Below, in pieces: positions 9,141 through 17,832 of a stretch of 64,000 nucleotides of DNA. The stretch is from Flavobacteriaceae bacterium UBA6268 (GTDB lineage: Bacteria > Bacteroidota > Bacteroidia > Flavobacteriales > Flavobacteriaceae). The stretch covers positions 1 through 64,000 of the forward strand of contig DJVA01000033.1 of NCBI GenBank assembly GCA_002440705.1, written 5' to 3'. Under the pieces are notes generated by a model that ran no database searches, was not told the origin of the DNA, and saw nothing but the letters and a program-made list of their open reading frames with translations. The translations under genes and the position numbers were made by a program. Numbering within the stretch: the first letter of the stretch is position 1; every line of letters starts with the position of its first letter.

Positions 9141-10202
9141 TTAAAAATAAACAATTCCACAAGAATGGTCTTTTGATGCCCCGGTTACGCTGGCCAAACA
9201 ATTCACCTCATTCCGCAAGCGCAACACCCCCAATAGTCCAAAAACCAATGCTTCCTTGAACTCGATAAGTGTTTTATCCGGGATTTGTATTTGCAATTTT
9301 TTCCTTTTTGTAAGCTGCAGTAATAAAAATTGATTGTAAGCTCCCCCTCCCGTAACCAAAATGGTTTCCTGTTCTGAAAATTGCCTCGCTAATTGTTCAG
9401 CCACATGCTCCGTAAATGTTCGCAGTATGTTTTGTGGGGTTTCGGTCGATGCTTCCAAAATTGGAAAAACCTGTTCCTGAACCCATTCCACCCCTAATGA
9501 CTTAGGAAAACCAGCTTGATAAAATGGCAGGGCATTCAAACGATCCAGAAGGTCTGCATTCACAATCCCGCAAGCTGCCAACTGGCCTTCGGCATCGTAG
9601 GGATGTCCCAATTTTTGTGCATAATGGTTCAGCACCACGTTTACGGGGCAAATATCGTACGCAATGCGCTTTCCATCCTTTTCAAACGAAACATTGGCAA
9701 AACCACCCAAATTCAGGCAGCTATCATAATTTCCAAAAAGCAAGCGATCTCCTATCGGTACCAACGGCGCTCCCTGTCCGCCCAATGCCACATCCTGGAC
9801 TCTAAAGTCACAAACCACAGTCTGTTTCAGTTTTTGTGCCAATAGCGGCAGGTTTCCAATCTGGAGTGTGATCCCTTTTTCAGGTTGGTGCAGAATGGTA
9901 TGTCCATGACTGCAAACTGCATCCAATTTTTGGATTCCCTTTTTCTGAATGAATGCAGCAATGATTTCCGAAAGGTAATCGGTATATGCTTCATTGAAAC
10001 GCTGCAATTCATCATCAGAATAATGGAGTGAATCTTCCAAAGACCGCCTCCATGTATCAGTATAGGCAATGGTTTCGGCTGTTTCAATTAGATAACTCCA
10101 TGAACCATTCGGAGCCTTAATAAATCTGCAAAATGCCAAATCCACGCCATCCAGGGACGTACCGCTCATCACTCCCAAAACCCTATACTTTGATTGTTGC
10201 AT
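9141..10202 (-). CDS. anmK: Anhydro-N-acetylmuramic acid kinase
   Basis: A 353-residue cytoplasmic kinase of peptidoglycan recycling. It phosphorylates 1,6-anhydro-MurNAc and opens the anhydro ring to give MurNAc-6-P. The diagnostic N-terminal block VLGVMSGTSLDGVDLAFC is present, with VCSHGHTILHQP, LNLGGFANVS and VTGGGAYN further on. An upstream in-frame extension to 10322 exists, but the family begins just before VLGVMSGTSLDG, so the ATG at 10202 is used. The gene is divergent from the acyl-CoA dehydrogenase, with 93 bases between starts. Confidence 0.95.
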   Translation of the reverse strand: MQQSKYRVLGVMSGTSLDGVDLAFCRFIKAPNGSWSYLIETAETIAYTDTWRRSLEDSLHYSDDELQRFNEAYTDYLSEIIAAFIQKKGIQKLDAVCSHGHTILHQPEKGITLQIGNLPLLAQKLKQTVVCDFRVQDVALGGQGAPLVPIGDRLLFGNYDSCLNLGGFANVSFEKDGKRIAYDICPVNVVLNHYAQKLGHPYDAEGQLAACGIVNADLLDRLNALPFYQAGFPKSLGVEWVQEQVFPILEASTETPQNILRTFTEHVAEQLARQFSEQETILVTGGGAYNQFLLLQLTKRKKLQIQIPDKTLIEFKEALVFGLLGVLRLRNEVNCLASVTGASKDHSCGIVYF

Positions 10203-10225
10203 CACCGTAAAAATAATAGGTTTTA

Positions 10226-10256
10226 TTGAAAATCTACTGGCAAAAAAGTATCTTTG
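10226..10256 (+). promoter_or_regulatory. Bacteroidota-type promoter of the acyl-CoA dehydrogenase gene
   Basis: TTG at 10226-10228 and TATCTTTG at 10249-10256 are separated by 20 bases. This is an exact match to the Bacteroidota -33/-7 consensus (TTG, 17-23 bases, TAnnTTTG). The expected transcript start is about 30 bases before the ATG at 10296. Confidence 0.75.
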
Positions 10257-10295
10257 CAGCCAGTACGAAAACGTTTTAGTAAAACTCCAACAATT

Positions 10296-11438
10296 ATGGA
10301 TTTCAGTCTTTCCGAAGAACACCTTATGATTCGCGATGCTGCGCGCGATTTTGCCAAGACCGAACTACTGCCCGGTGTAATCGAACGCGATACCCATCAA
10401 AAATTTCCCGCCGAACAAGTCAAGAAAATGGGCGAGTTGGGTTTTATGGGCATGATGGTCGATCCCAAATATGGCGGCGGGGGCATGGACACCATTTCCT
10501 ATGTGTTGGCGATGGAAGAATTGAGCAAAATTGACGCTTCCTGTTCTGTGGTCATGTCCGTAAATAATTCGTTGGTGTGCTATGGCCTTCAGAAGTATGG
10601 AACAGAAGACCAGAAAGAAAAGTACCTCGTCCCATTGGCCACTGGAGCCAAATTGGGCGCTTTCTGTTTGAGCGAGCCAGAAGCTGGAAGTGACGCCACT
10701 TCCCAACGCACCAGTGCCATCGATAAAGGAGACCACTATGTATTGAACGGCACCAAAAACTGGATTACCAATGGCGGCAATGCCGACTATTACTTGGTCA
10801 TCGCACAAACCGATCGAGAAAAAGGACACCATGGCATCAATGCTTTTATTGTTGAAAAAGGCTGGGAAGGTTTTGAAATTGGCCCGAAGGAAGATAAGCT
10901 TGGAATTCGTGGCAGTGATACCCATACCTTAAATTTCAACGATGTGAAGGTTCCTAAGGAGAATCGCATTGGCGAAGACGGTTTCGGGTTTAAGTTTGCC
11001 ATGAAAACCCTGAGCGGAGGTCGCATCGGGATTGCCTCACAAGCCCTGGGAATTGCGGCTGGCGCTTACGAATTGGCCAGGGACTATTCCAAAATACGAA
11101 AGGCTTTTGGCACGGAAATATGCAACCACCAAGCCATTGCCTTCAAACTGGCCGACATGCTTACCCAAATCGAAGCTTCCCGCCATTTGGTGATGAAAGC
11201 TGCTTGGGATAAGGACCAAGGAAATAATTACGACCTCAGTGGGGCCATGGCCAAGTTGTATGCTTCACAAACCGCCATGAACGTAACGGTGGAAGCGGTA
11301 CAGATACACGGAGGAAATGGGTATGTGAAGGAATACCATGTAGAGCGTTTGATGCGCGATGCCAAAATCACCCAAATTTACGAAGGCACCAGCGAGATCC
11401 AGAAGATTGTGATTTCGAGGGGGCTTTTAAGGGATTAA
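10296..11438 (+). CDS. Acyl-CoA dehydrogenase
   Basis: A 380-residue FAD flavoenzyme of the short/medium-chain type, catalysing alpha,beta-dehydrogenation of acyl-CoA in fatty-acid or branched-chain amino-acid breakdown. Visible signatures are FCLSEPEAGSDATS (FAD/substrate loop), NGTKNWITNG, QAIAFKLADM and the C-terminal QIYEGTSEIQKIVISR, with the probable catalytic base Glu363 in YEGT. I chose ATG 10296 (MDFSLSEEH) over an upstream in-frame start because it matches the family N-terminus and lies properly downstream of the promoter. A terminator follows. Confidence 0.95.
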   Translation: MDFSLSEEHLMIRDAARDFAKTELLPGVIERDTHQKFPAEQVKKMGELGFMGMMVDPKYGGGGMDTISYVLAMEELSKIDASCSVVMSVNNSLVCYGLQKYGTEDQKEKYLVPLATGAKLGAFCLSEPEAGSDATSQRTSAIDKGDHYVLNGTKNWITNGGNADYYLVIAQTDREKGHHGINAFIVEKGWEGFEIGPKEDKLGIRGSDTHTLNFNDVKVPKENRIGEDGFGFKFAMKTLSGGRIGIASQALGIAAGAYELARDYSKIRKAFGTEICNHQAIAFKLADMLTQIEASRHLVMKAAWDKDQGNNYDLSGAMAKLYASQTAMNVTVEAVQIHGGNGYVKEYHVERLMRDAKITQIYEGTSEIQKIVISRGLLRD

Positions 11439-11463
11439 TTGATTTTTCAAAATATGAAAAACG

Positions 11464-11488
11464 CCCGGTATCTTTGCCGGGTTTTTTT
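11464..11488 (+). terminator. Intrinsic terminator after the acyl-CoA dehydrogenase gene
   Basis: CCCGG (11464-11468) pairs with CCGGG (11477-11481) around an 8-base loop, followed by seven T. It separates the dehydrogenase from the six-gene operon downstream. Confidence 0.85.
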
Positions 11489-11525
11489 ATTTCTGAAGTT
11501 TTACTGCGTAACAAAACCCTAAAAT

Positions 11526-11615
11526 TTTAGACTAATCCACCGTACTTTTCCAAAAGGTGTTACTTAACTCAATTTTTTTACCGAAATTAACAGTCCAAAA
11601 ATTTAGACTAACCCA
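11526..11615 (+). repeat. Two direct copies of TTTAGACTAAyCCA upstream of the six-gene operon
   Basis: TTTAGACTAATCCA at 11526-11539 recurs as TTTAGACTAACCCA at 11602-11615, 76 bases apart, with A-rich sequence before each. The second copy ends 15 bases before the first start codon of the operon. The paired arrangement suggests a regulator-binding site. No clear TAnnTTTG element is seen here; the nearest is TACTTTTC, one base off. Confidence 0.45.
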
Positions 11616-11630
11616 TAAATAGCCATACCC

Positions 11631-12974
11631 ATGTCCGACGATTTCGATTTACTGGAAACCGATTCCTCCTCGCAAAAAGACCAAAAGGTAGCAGTGGATT
11701 GGGGCAAAGCCGTGGACCAAATGAAGTCCAAGCTCGCCCAAGAAGACGATCCCGAAATGCGCCAAAAAATACTGAACGCTACCCTCGACGATGTCGTGGG
11801 CATGGCCGAAAAGGACCGAAGCTCCCTCTTGGAGGCCATCAAGGATTTAACCGATTACCAAGAGGAAGTCGGGATTATCTTCGAAAAGTTCTCTACCCTT
11901 AATGCCGCAGAGCAAAAAGTCATTGACGATGCTCAAAAACGGTTGGAGCGGGCCAAAATAGAGCTGGAAGATGCCGAAAAGGTAAAAGACAACTGGTGGA
12001 ACAACCTCTGGGGACGCAAATCGCGTATCAAAAATAAGCAGAAAGAATTGGAAGCCGCTCAAAAGGACCGTGAAGCGGCCGATATGAAAGCCAAGCAAAT
12101 GTTTCAGGAACGCATTGAAACCGCCGATGTACAGACCTTGCTCAGTGAACTATCCTATAAAAGCCAAGCGGCCGTGACCCGATTGAAAAACCGGGAAGTG
12201 GAAATCAAGGAAGTGGAAGACAAGCTGCAGGTGGCCATTGTGGAAGCTAGTAAAAACCACACCAAAGCCCTTGAAAAGAAAAAAGAGACCGAAGACAAAC
12301 TGGAAGAACAATATGCACTTTTAAAGCAAGCACGCTTGGAACTGGAGGAGATTTCCGATAAGCAATCTACAGCCTACAGCGAAGCCATTGGTAAAATCAC
12401 CGAACTGGAGCAAAAAGTGGAAGAACTGGAAGGTTTAAAAAACGCCTATACCACCCTCGCTGCCAGTAAGGACAGTTTTGTGCACAAGCACAACTTAACC
12501 ATCAAAGTATTGACCTCCTTGCGCAGCAACCTGCAATCCCATCGTGCGAAATTGAAAAGCGATACCGACGAGCGTTTGAAATATTACGACGGTTATGTGG
12601 TGGCCTTAAAAGCCCGTACCGACCAAGAATTTGCCGCCATTTTGGAACACCTGGGGGTAAAAACCGACGAACACATCGGTCAAACCCTAGCCGCCATGCA
12701 CAGTGCCAGTGCCAAAGCCCGTCAGGAAATGATGGACAACATCCCAGTTCACGAAAAAGTGATGCAAGGCATTTACAGCAGCTATGCCGAGTCGCTTCAG
12801 GAAATTAGAGAGAAGGATGCTGAAATCCAAAAGAATTTTGCCGATCGCTACGGCATCGATATGAAGGAAATTTTTGAAGAATTCTATGCCAGTGATGGCA
12901 ACAAACCAAATCCAGATCCCGAGAAAGCTCCTGAAAACCCTAAACCTTCCGGAGAGGACGACCTGCTTGGATAA
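11631..12974 (+). CDS. Coiled-coil protein of unknown family, first gene of the six-gene operon
   Basis: A 447-residue, very charged, predicted cytoplasmic protein without signal peptide or membrane helix. About residues 90-290 are long heptad-rich helices (for example KRLERAKIELEDAEKV and KITELEQKVEELEGLK), broken by a Trp-rich spot NWWNNLWGRK near residues 121-130. A second helical part (HKHNLTIKVLTSLRSN onwards) follows, and the tail is Pro/Asp/Glu-rich, ending EDDLLG. I do not recognise the family with confidence; the helical layout loosely recalls TelA-like proteins. It is followed after 67 bases, containing a strong hairpin, by five more genes, so it is probably the structural or filamentous partner of the AAA ATPase encoded third. 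Confidence 0.85.
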   Translation: MSDDFDLLETDSSSQKDQKVAVDWGKAVDQMKSKLAQEDDPEMRQKILNATLDDVVGMAEKDRSSLLEAIKDLTDYQEEVGIIFEKFSTLNAAEQKVIDDAQKRLERAKIELEDAEKVKDNWWNNLWGRKSRIKNKQKELEAAQKDREAADMKAKQMFQERIETADVQTLLSELSYKSQAAVTRLKNREVEIKEVEDKLQVAIVEASKNHTKALEKKKETEDKLEEQYALLKQARLELEEISDKQSTAYSEAIGKITELEQKVEELEGLKNAYTTLAASKDSFVHKHNLTIKVLTSLRSNLQSHRAKLKSDTDERLKYYDGYVVALKARTDQEFAAILEHLGVKTDEHIGQTLAAMHSASAKARQEMMDNIPVHEKVMQGIYSSYAESLQEIREKDAEIQKNFADRYGIDMKEIFEEFYASDGNKPNPDPEKAPENPKPSGEDDLLG

Positions 12975-12993
12975 AAAACTGATGCTTTAACAA

Positions 12994-13023
12994 TGCAGGG
13001 TTAGGAATCTTCCTAGCCTTGCA
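12994..13023 (+). other. 14-bp hairpin between operon genes 1 and 2
   Basis: TGCAGGGTTAGGAA (12994-13007) pairs with TTCCTAGCCTTGCA (13010-13023), with 12 Watson-Crick and 2 G-U pairs and a minimal loop. No T-run follows, so it is not an intrinsic terminator. It ends 18 bases before the next ATG. In mRNA it could protect or process the upstream message and set the ratio of the coiled-coil protein to the rest. Confidence 0.65.
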
Positions 13024-13041
13024 CCAAAGCGCTCAATAAAA

Positions 13042-14094
13042 ATGTCCATCAACCAAATTGTAACACCCCTGGATAGTGCTGTTCTTGAAACCAAGGAACA
13101 GTACCAGGTGTATTTTAAAATTGTAAAGCACGCCTTTGGGGAACTCTTCAAGCGGATTGCCGAGCGCACTATTTGCAACCCTCTGGAAATTTCCTTTTTG
13201 GAACAGTATGGTGAGCTCATTACCTATTCCTTGGAAGCTTTTCGCATCAAATACCTGTATGATGAAGAGGAAAAAATGAAAATCGACCTTACCGAATCCG
13301 GTTTTCCAAACTATTTGGAGTTTCGTTATTTGGTGAACGATTTGGAACTTAAAAACGAGCACATCCGCAAACTTCCAAAAATTGATGTACTTAGGGAGGA
13401 ATTTCTAGAGTCTTTATTGAAATACAAAACCCCAGTTTCAAGGCAAAAATTAGAGCAAGCTGCCTCCATCATTTACTACACATCCGTTGATGCCCGCTAT
13501 ATTTTCAAACGGTTTGTTCAGGGAAAAATCCAAAGGATTGAAAATAATTCGGAAGCACCTTACCTCGTTAGTTGGTCTTTTTACGATGTCACTTACAATC
13601 GCCCTTTTGTGTGCTTTATGTATTTCGACTTAAACAAAACCTCGGTCGAAGAATACACCCAAGAAATTTATGAAGTGCTCGAAAAAGTGGCCGACCGGGA
13701 CATGAAAATGGACATGATGGCCTATGCCATCGATAAAAAATTGCCCAAGTTAATGCCTAAAAAACTTCGGAAAATCGATTTGGGACCCATCCACAGTGTC
13801 TTCGCCAAGGACGAATTGATGGTCACCCATTGCATTTTGCAGGGCATTGTCAATAAAGTTTTGAAGCTTTCGTCCCATGCCATTTCATTGACCGTTGAAG
13901 ACATTGTTTCCTCTGGCAATTTTACGGAAGGAAGCTTTTTCAGTAAGCAACATTTGCAGATTTGGGATACCCAAAAAGCACAGAATTACCTTTTTTGTCC
14001 CCACCGTGTAATGCAATTGCTTTATGACCGGATCCCCGATCATTTAAATACCTTAACCCAAGAACCCATTGAAATCCCCGATTTAACATTGTAA
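13042..14094 (+). CDS. Protein of unknown function, second gene of the six-gene operon
   Basis: A 350-residue soluble protein without signal peptide or membrane segments. The first half is alpha-helical and acidic/basic (YQVYFKIVKHAFGELFKRI, then DEEEKMKIDLTESG). The middle has a beta-like stretch (APYLVSWSFYDVTYNRPFV). I recognise no motif or catalytic site. The stop is one base before the ATG of the AAA ATPase gene (stop 14092-14094, ATG 14096), so the two are almost certainly translated together. It may act as adaptor or substrate receptor for that ATPase, but this is only context. Confidence 0.85.
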   Translation: MSINQIVTPLDSAVLETKEQYQVYFKIVKHAFGELFKRIAERTICNPLEISFLEQYGELITYSLEAFRIKYLYDEEEKMKIDLTESGFPNYLEFRYLVNDLELKNEHIRKLPKIDVLREEFLESLLKYKTPVSRQKLEQAASIIYYTSVDARYIFKRFVQGKIQRIENNSEAPYLVSWSFYDVTYNRPFVCFMYFDLNKTSVEEYTQEIYEVLEKVADRDMKMDMMAYAIDKKLPKLMPKKLRKIDLGPIHSVFAKDELMVTHCILQGIVNKVLKLSSHAISLTVEDIVSSGNFTEGSFFSKQHLQIWDTQKAQNYLFCPHRVMQLLYDRIPDHLNTLTQEPIEIPDLTL

Positions 14095-14095
14095 C

Positions 14096-16054
14096 ATGGA
14101 ACACAACACCACATTCCCCATCAAAATAGCCGAACTCAATACCCTTAGGGACGAGGCCACTTCGTACCTGAAAGGCGTGCAATGGGACCAGAGTTACAAA
14201 GCCAAAAATCGGGATCAGAAAGGCAAGGACGATTCCATTTTGCTGTACTTATCAAAAGCTACCGGGAATGCGACCAGCGAAGTAGTTTCGGTGTCCAAGA
14301 CCATTCTCGCGCTCAAAAAGAAAATGTTGCCCGATTCGGTGGCCATCCCCATATACCTTAACCAATCCCTTTTTGCCTTACAGGAAGCCATCACCATTGG
14401 GTTGTGGTTAAGGGACAGTTACTATGACGCCTCTGGGCTTACCAGTTTGAACGAACGGAAATCGGCCTTGGACCATGCTGAGCGAAGAGAATTTGACAGC
14501 AAGCAGCAAACCGCTACTGCCTTCATGCTTTTTGGAACTGCTTACCGACTGCTTTATGACTTGAAACCCTTAACAGACGATTTGAGCGTCATGAAAAACA
14601 AGTTTGCAGGAATCCCGGAACTGTCATTACTCTCACCCATCAAGGGAATTTCATGTTTGTTGTTTTATTATGACAAGTATTTGAACCATCCCGACTTGAT
14701 TGCCAACGATAAGGACATGCTCAATTTTACCGTGGTGTTTTTTGAAGGAATCATTGCCGAAATCCAATTGCGGATTGGTTCGTTGGAATATACCGAGAGC
14801 ATCACTGATCGTACCTTTAAACTAGAGAAGAGCGAGTTTGCGGTTTCAGGATGGGAAAATGTTTTTGAAGGAACTGCCAAAAGTGTCGAATTCAACAAAA
14901 TCCAGTTCGAAGAAATTGTAGGAAACCGGGACGCTAAACATTTCGCCCGACGCCTCACCGAGCGACTTTTGAGTTACGATTTTACAGCAAAGAAAAACCC
15001 TTTTCAGGAATTGGGTGGCTTCATGCCGGTATTTATGGGCTACGGGATTCCCGGTACTGGAAAAAGTATGTTGATTGCCGCCATTGCCACACGATTGAAA
15101 GAGCATTGCGATAACCTGGAAATTCCCTTTCTGTTCCATCCCATGCCAGATACGCTCATATCAACCTTCCAGGGGGGTTCTGCAGAAAAAATGGTGCAAT
15201 GGATGAAACCCTTACAGGATCCTTCCCGACTCATTTTCGCACCCATCGACGATGCCGAAAACAACCTTCAGGAACGTACCGCTCAAGGGGTTTCTGCAGG
15301 GGTGAAGGAGGTGATTGGCGTATTTTTACGATACACCGAAGGGGCCTACGCGGTCAATTATGGCAACAGTTCCATTGGCCTATTTACCAACCTTCCCGAA
15401 ATGTTGGATAAAGCAGTGATTTCAAGGGTACAAGGACGCTTCAAGATTGATGGGGCCCGAACCCTCCCCGATTTTATCGACCAGGATTATTTATGGTGGC
15501 GAAAAATTGAAAAGACCATGCCTGGCTTTGTGAACATGAAGAACCCTTCTGATTATCAATACTTGAGTGCCCAGGGATGGGCCAAGAATCTGGGTGAAAT
15601 TTTAAGCCATACCGAAAAACCCACGGAAGAGCGTGTCTTGGAAATCTATGAAAAAACTGAAGTGAAGCACCCCACCCAAGAACATGCCTTTTATGCCGAA
15701 TTGTATCAGAACATCCAAAAAACCTTTCCTTTCTTTTCTTCCAGGGACATTAGGAACATCCAAAGTGCCGTTTCCTTGCGATTGACGGACTTTGATTTGC
15801 CCAAGGATTGGTTTGAACATCCTGATGTATATTTCAAAAAGGACTATGATTCAAAGTTCGGAATGCTTCAGGAATTGATGAAATCGAACATGAAGGGACT
15901 TAGTTTCTCAGACATTAGAAGGCAAGAAGTGATTCGTTATTTGGACAATGTGGCCACCATCGCCGATACCGATTTCAAACGAAAAGTAGACCAACGCGTC
16001 CACGAATTGAATGTGCAATTGGAGGCCCGACGCATTTTTGAACAAGAGGAATGA
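14096..16054 (+). CDS. AAA-type ATPase, third gene of the six-gene operon
   Basis: A 652-residue protein. Residues 1-290 form a helical N-terminal domain I do not recognise. The AAA module follows with Walker A GIPGTGKS at residues 317-324, a probable pore loop STFQGGSAEKM, Walker B LIFAPIDDAEN at 379-389, and the second region of homology TNLPEMLDKAVISRVQGRF at 431-449, with sensor-1 Asn and an arginine-finger-like Arg. This places it among classic AAA proteins that remodel or unfold proteins as ring hexamers. The Walker B acidic pair is Asp-Asp instead of the usual Asp-Glu. The stop overlaps the next start (ATGA), so genes 2-5 are translationally linked. Confidence 0.9.
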   Translation: MEHNTTFPIKIAELNTLRDEATSYLKGVQWDQSYKAKNRDQKGKDDSILLYLSKATGNATSEVVSVSKTILALKKKMLPDSVAIPIYLNQSLFALQEAITIGLWLRDSYYDASGLTSLNERKSALDHAERREFDSKQQTATAFMLFGTAYRLLYDLKPLTDDLSVMKNKFAGIPELSLLSPIKGISCLLFYYDKYLNHPDLIANDKDMLNFTVVFFEGIIAEIQLRIGSLEYTESITDRTFKLEKSEFAVSGWENVFEGTAKSVEFNKIQFEEIVGNRDAKHFARRLTERLLSYDFTAKKNPFQELGGFMPVFMGYGIPGTGKSMLIAAIATRLKEHCDNLEIPFLFHPMPDTLISTFQGGSAEKMVQWMKPLQDPSRLIFAPIDDAENNLQERTAQGVSAGVKEVIGVFLRYTEGAYAVNYGNSSIGLFTNLPEMLDKAVISRVQGRFKIDGARTLPDFIDQDYLWWRKIEKTMPGFVNMKNPSDYQYLSAQGWAKNLGEILSHTEKPTEERVLEIYEKTEVKHPTQEHAFYAELYQNIQKTFPFFSSRDIRNIQSAVSLRLTDFDLPKDWFEHPDVYFKKDYDSKFGMLQELMKSNMKGLSFSDIRRQEVIRYLDNVATIADTDFKRKVDQRVHELNVQLEARRIFEQEE

Positions 16055-17304
16055 TGGACAAGTTAAAGGCAGCGGGATTGTTTGGAGGGGCCTTGGTACC
16101 CGTATCGGGTTCGTTGGCACAACGCTACAATGACTGTCTGTCACTCTTGGGTATGGAACCCACGCAACTTTCAAGTTTTTCCATTGACGCCATGGGTTGG
16201 AGCCCCGAAATTGCCGAGGAAAAGCAAGAACCCTATTACCTCAACATCGGCGAAGCCAATAGCAATGCCATTATCATTTCGCCTGCCCAGGAAGGCAAAC
16301 CGGTACACAAGCCTTTTCATAGCTTCGACCGCGACATCATGGAGGCCATTTTTGCTGCTTACGGTCAAGAAATCAGGGACATTACCAAAAATGCTGCTAT
16401 TTGTGTGCAATTGGACCAAAATGTGGATGCCTATTACGAACCGTTTGATTTGTTGCAATACCAAAAACTATCACTTAGTTTTACCATAACCCACGATTTG
16501 CTGGAAAAGCAAAAGGAACAAATTACCTTGGTGGAAACCTTCCTGGAAGGGAACCATTTTATCGATCAGCAATTGCATGAAAAACTACTGCGATCTGCCC
16601 AACAATATGGTGATTTGCGCCACAGAAAATTACAATTGGAGCCCATTGTCTTGGATATTAAATCTTTCTATACCAAGGCTTTTGGGGGAATCTTTGTACT
16701 TCGGGATTTTATAACGGACCTCATTGTTTTTGAGTCGATGGAAGTATTTGAGAAAGCCATCAGGGATACGGTGCATGAAGTGAACCTATTCCATGTAAGC
16801 CATAACGAATTGACCGCAGCATTGGTGAACCAACTTATCGCCGATTTCGACATTAAAAGAGCAGCCAAGACCGAACGGTACGCACGCATTAAAAAGCAGT
16901 TCTTTGTGGAACACCTTCCCAAGACCATCGACCGCCCATTGGACGAGGTGCTGGACAGTCCCTTTTTGTTCAAAAAATATTTGAACGAACTCGATCCCGA
17001 AACGCAAAAGAAAATTTTGAGCGTGGAAATTTACAACCAACGGAAAATTGTGGAACGGGAACTAAAAATCAATGAAGTGGTGGATCCAGAATATACCAAG
17101 GCCTTATTGGAACCACATTCCTCATTGGAAGAAGAACAGAAAGAACTTATCTGGAAATTGCTTACCAGAATGATTCCCAAAGACCCATTACATGTATATT
17201 GGTACAACAAGGAACAATTTTACGCCCTATTCAAAACCTGGCCCGAATCTTATCAGGACTGGGTAATAGGTTGTATATTGGATCATCAAAACACAACGGT
17301 ATGA
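16051..17304 (+). CDS. Protein of unknown function, fourth gene of the six-gene operon
   Basis: A 417-residue soluble protein starting with MMDKLKAAGLFGGALVPVSG; the ATG at 16051 overlaps the ATPase stop by 4 bases and a second ATG follows at once. The N-terminal third looks alpha/beta (EPYYLNIGEANSNAIIISP). The rest is mainly helical with a long charged stretch. No known motif is recognised. The gene ends in a second ATGA overlap with the small membrane protein gene. Close coupling on both sides suggests a stoichiometric subunit of the same complex. Confidence 0.85.
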   Translation: MMDKLKAAGLFGGALVPVSGSLAQRYNDCLSLLGMEPTQLSSFSIDAMGWSPEIAEEKQEPYYLNIGEANSNAIIISPAQEGKPVHKPFHSFDRDIMEAIFAAYGQEIRDITKNAAICVQLDQNVDAYYEPFDLLQYQKLSLSFTITHDLLEKQKEQITLVETFLEGNHFIDQQLHEKLLRSAQQYGDLRHRKLQLEPIVLDIKSFYTKAFGGIFVLRDFITDLIVFESMEVFEKAIRDTVHEVNLFHVSHNELTAALVNQLIADFDIKRAAKTERYARIKKQFFVEHLPKTIDRPLDEVLDSPFLFKKYLNELDPETQKKILSVEIYNQRKIVERELKINEVVDPEYTKALLEPHSSLEEEQKELIWKLLTRMIPKDPLHVYWYNKEQFYALFKTWPESYQDWVIGCILDHQNTTV

Positions 17305-17825
17305 CACTCGAAATCATTGTATTTATCCTGGCCATCCTTTTTGGGATTGTTTGGTACTGGCGCGAATCGAAAAGCAACAAAACTTATCGGTTTTTCAATA
17401 AGCTCATGCACGCTAAAGACCTTCAAATGGACCACGAAAACCCCAAAGGTTTTGTACATCACCAACCTTTTTTGATGCGGTTGGTATGGGTAACACTTTT
17501 CTTCGTGGCCATAGCGCTCTTGGTGAGTGTGGCAACTCCCATCAACGGGTTTTACGTTCAGTATTTTGCATCGGCAATCGTAGGCACACTCATTGGCACC
17601 TACATCGCTTCCGCTTTTTTTGTGGCTTCGGAAGGGATGAAAAAGAAAAACATCGAAAAGATGATCGAGAAAGGAAAGGATTTTGTGGAAGAATTGACGG
17701 ATGGCGATTCGGAAACCATTGAAATTGAAGCCAAAGAAGTACCTGAATCTTTGGAAGAAAAAACCGACGAACCCAATAAAAAAAGTGCCCGCGATCGATT
17801 GAAGGACAAAGGAATGATTAAATAG
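17301..17825 (+). CDS. Small three-helix membrane protein, fifth gene of the six-gene operon
   Basis: A 174-residue inner-membrane protein. Hydrophobic helices lie at about residues 3-20, 60-79 and 86-110. The basic loop between helices 1 and 2 (RESKSNKTYRFFNK) should be cytoplasmic, so the long charged C-terminal tail (KKKNIEKMIEKG, then an acidic stretch, ending DRLKDKGMIK) is also cytoplasmic. The family is not recognised. The start ATG at 17301 lies in ATGA shared with the stop of gene 4; an in-frame extension upstream is rejected because it would overlap gene 4. The tail is a plausible docking site for the ATPase or the coiled-coil protein. Confidence 0.82.
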   Translation: MTLEIIVFILAILFGIVWYWRESKSNKTYRFFNKLMHAKDLQMDHENPKGFVHHQPFLMRLVWVTLFFVAIALLVSVATPINGFYVQYFASAIVGTLIGTYIASAFFVASEGMKKKNIEKMIEKGKDFVEELTDGDSETIEIEAKEVPESLEEKTDEPNKKSARDRLKDKGMIK

Positions 17826-17832
17826 CAATACC

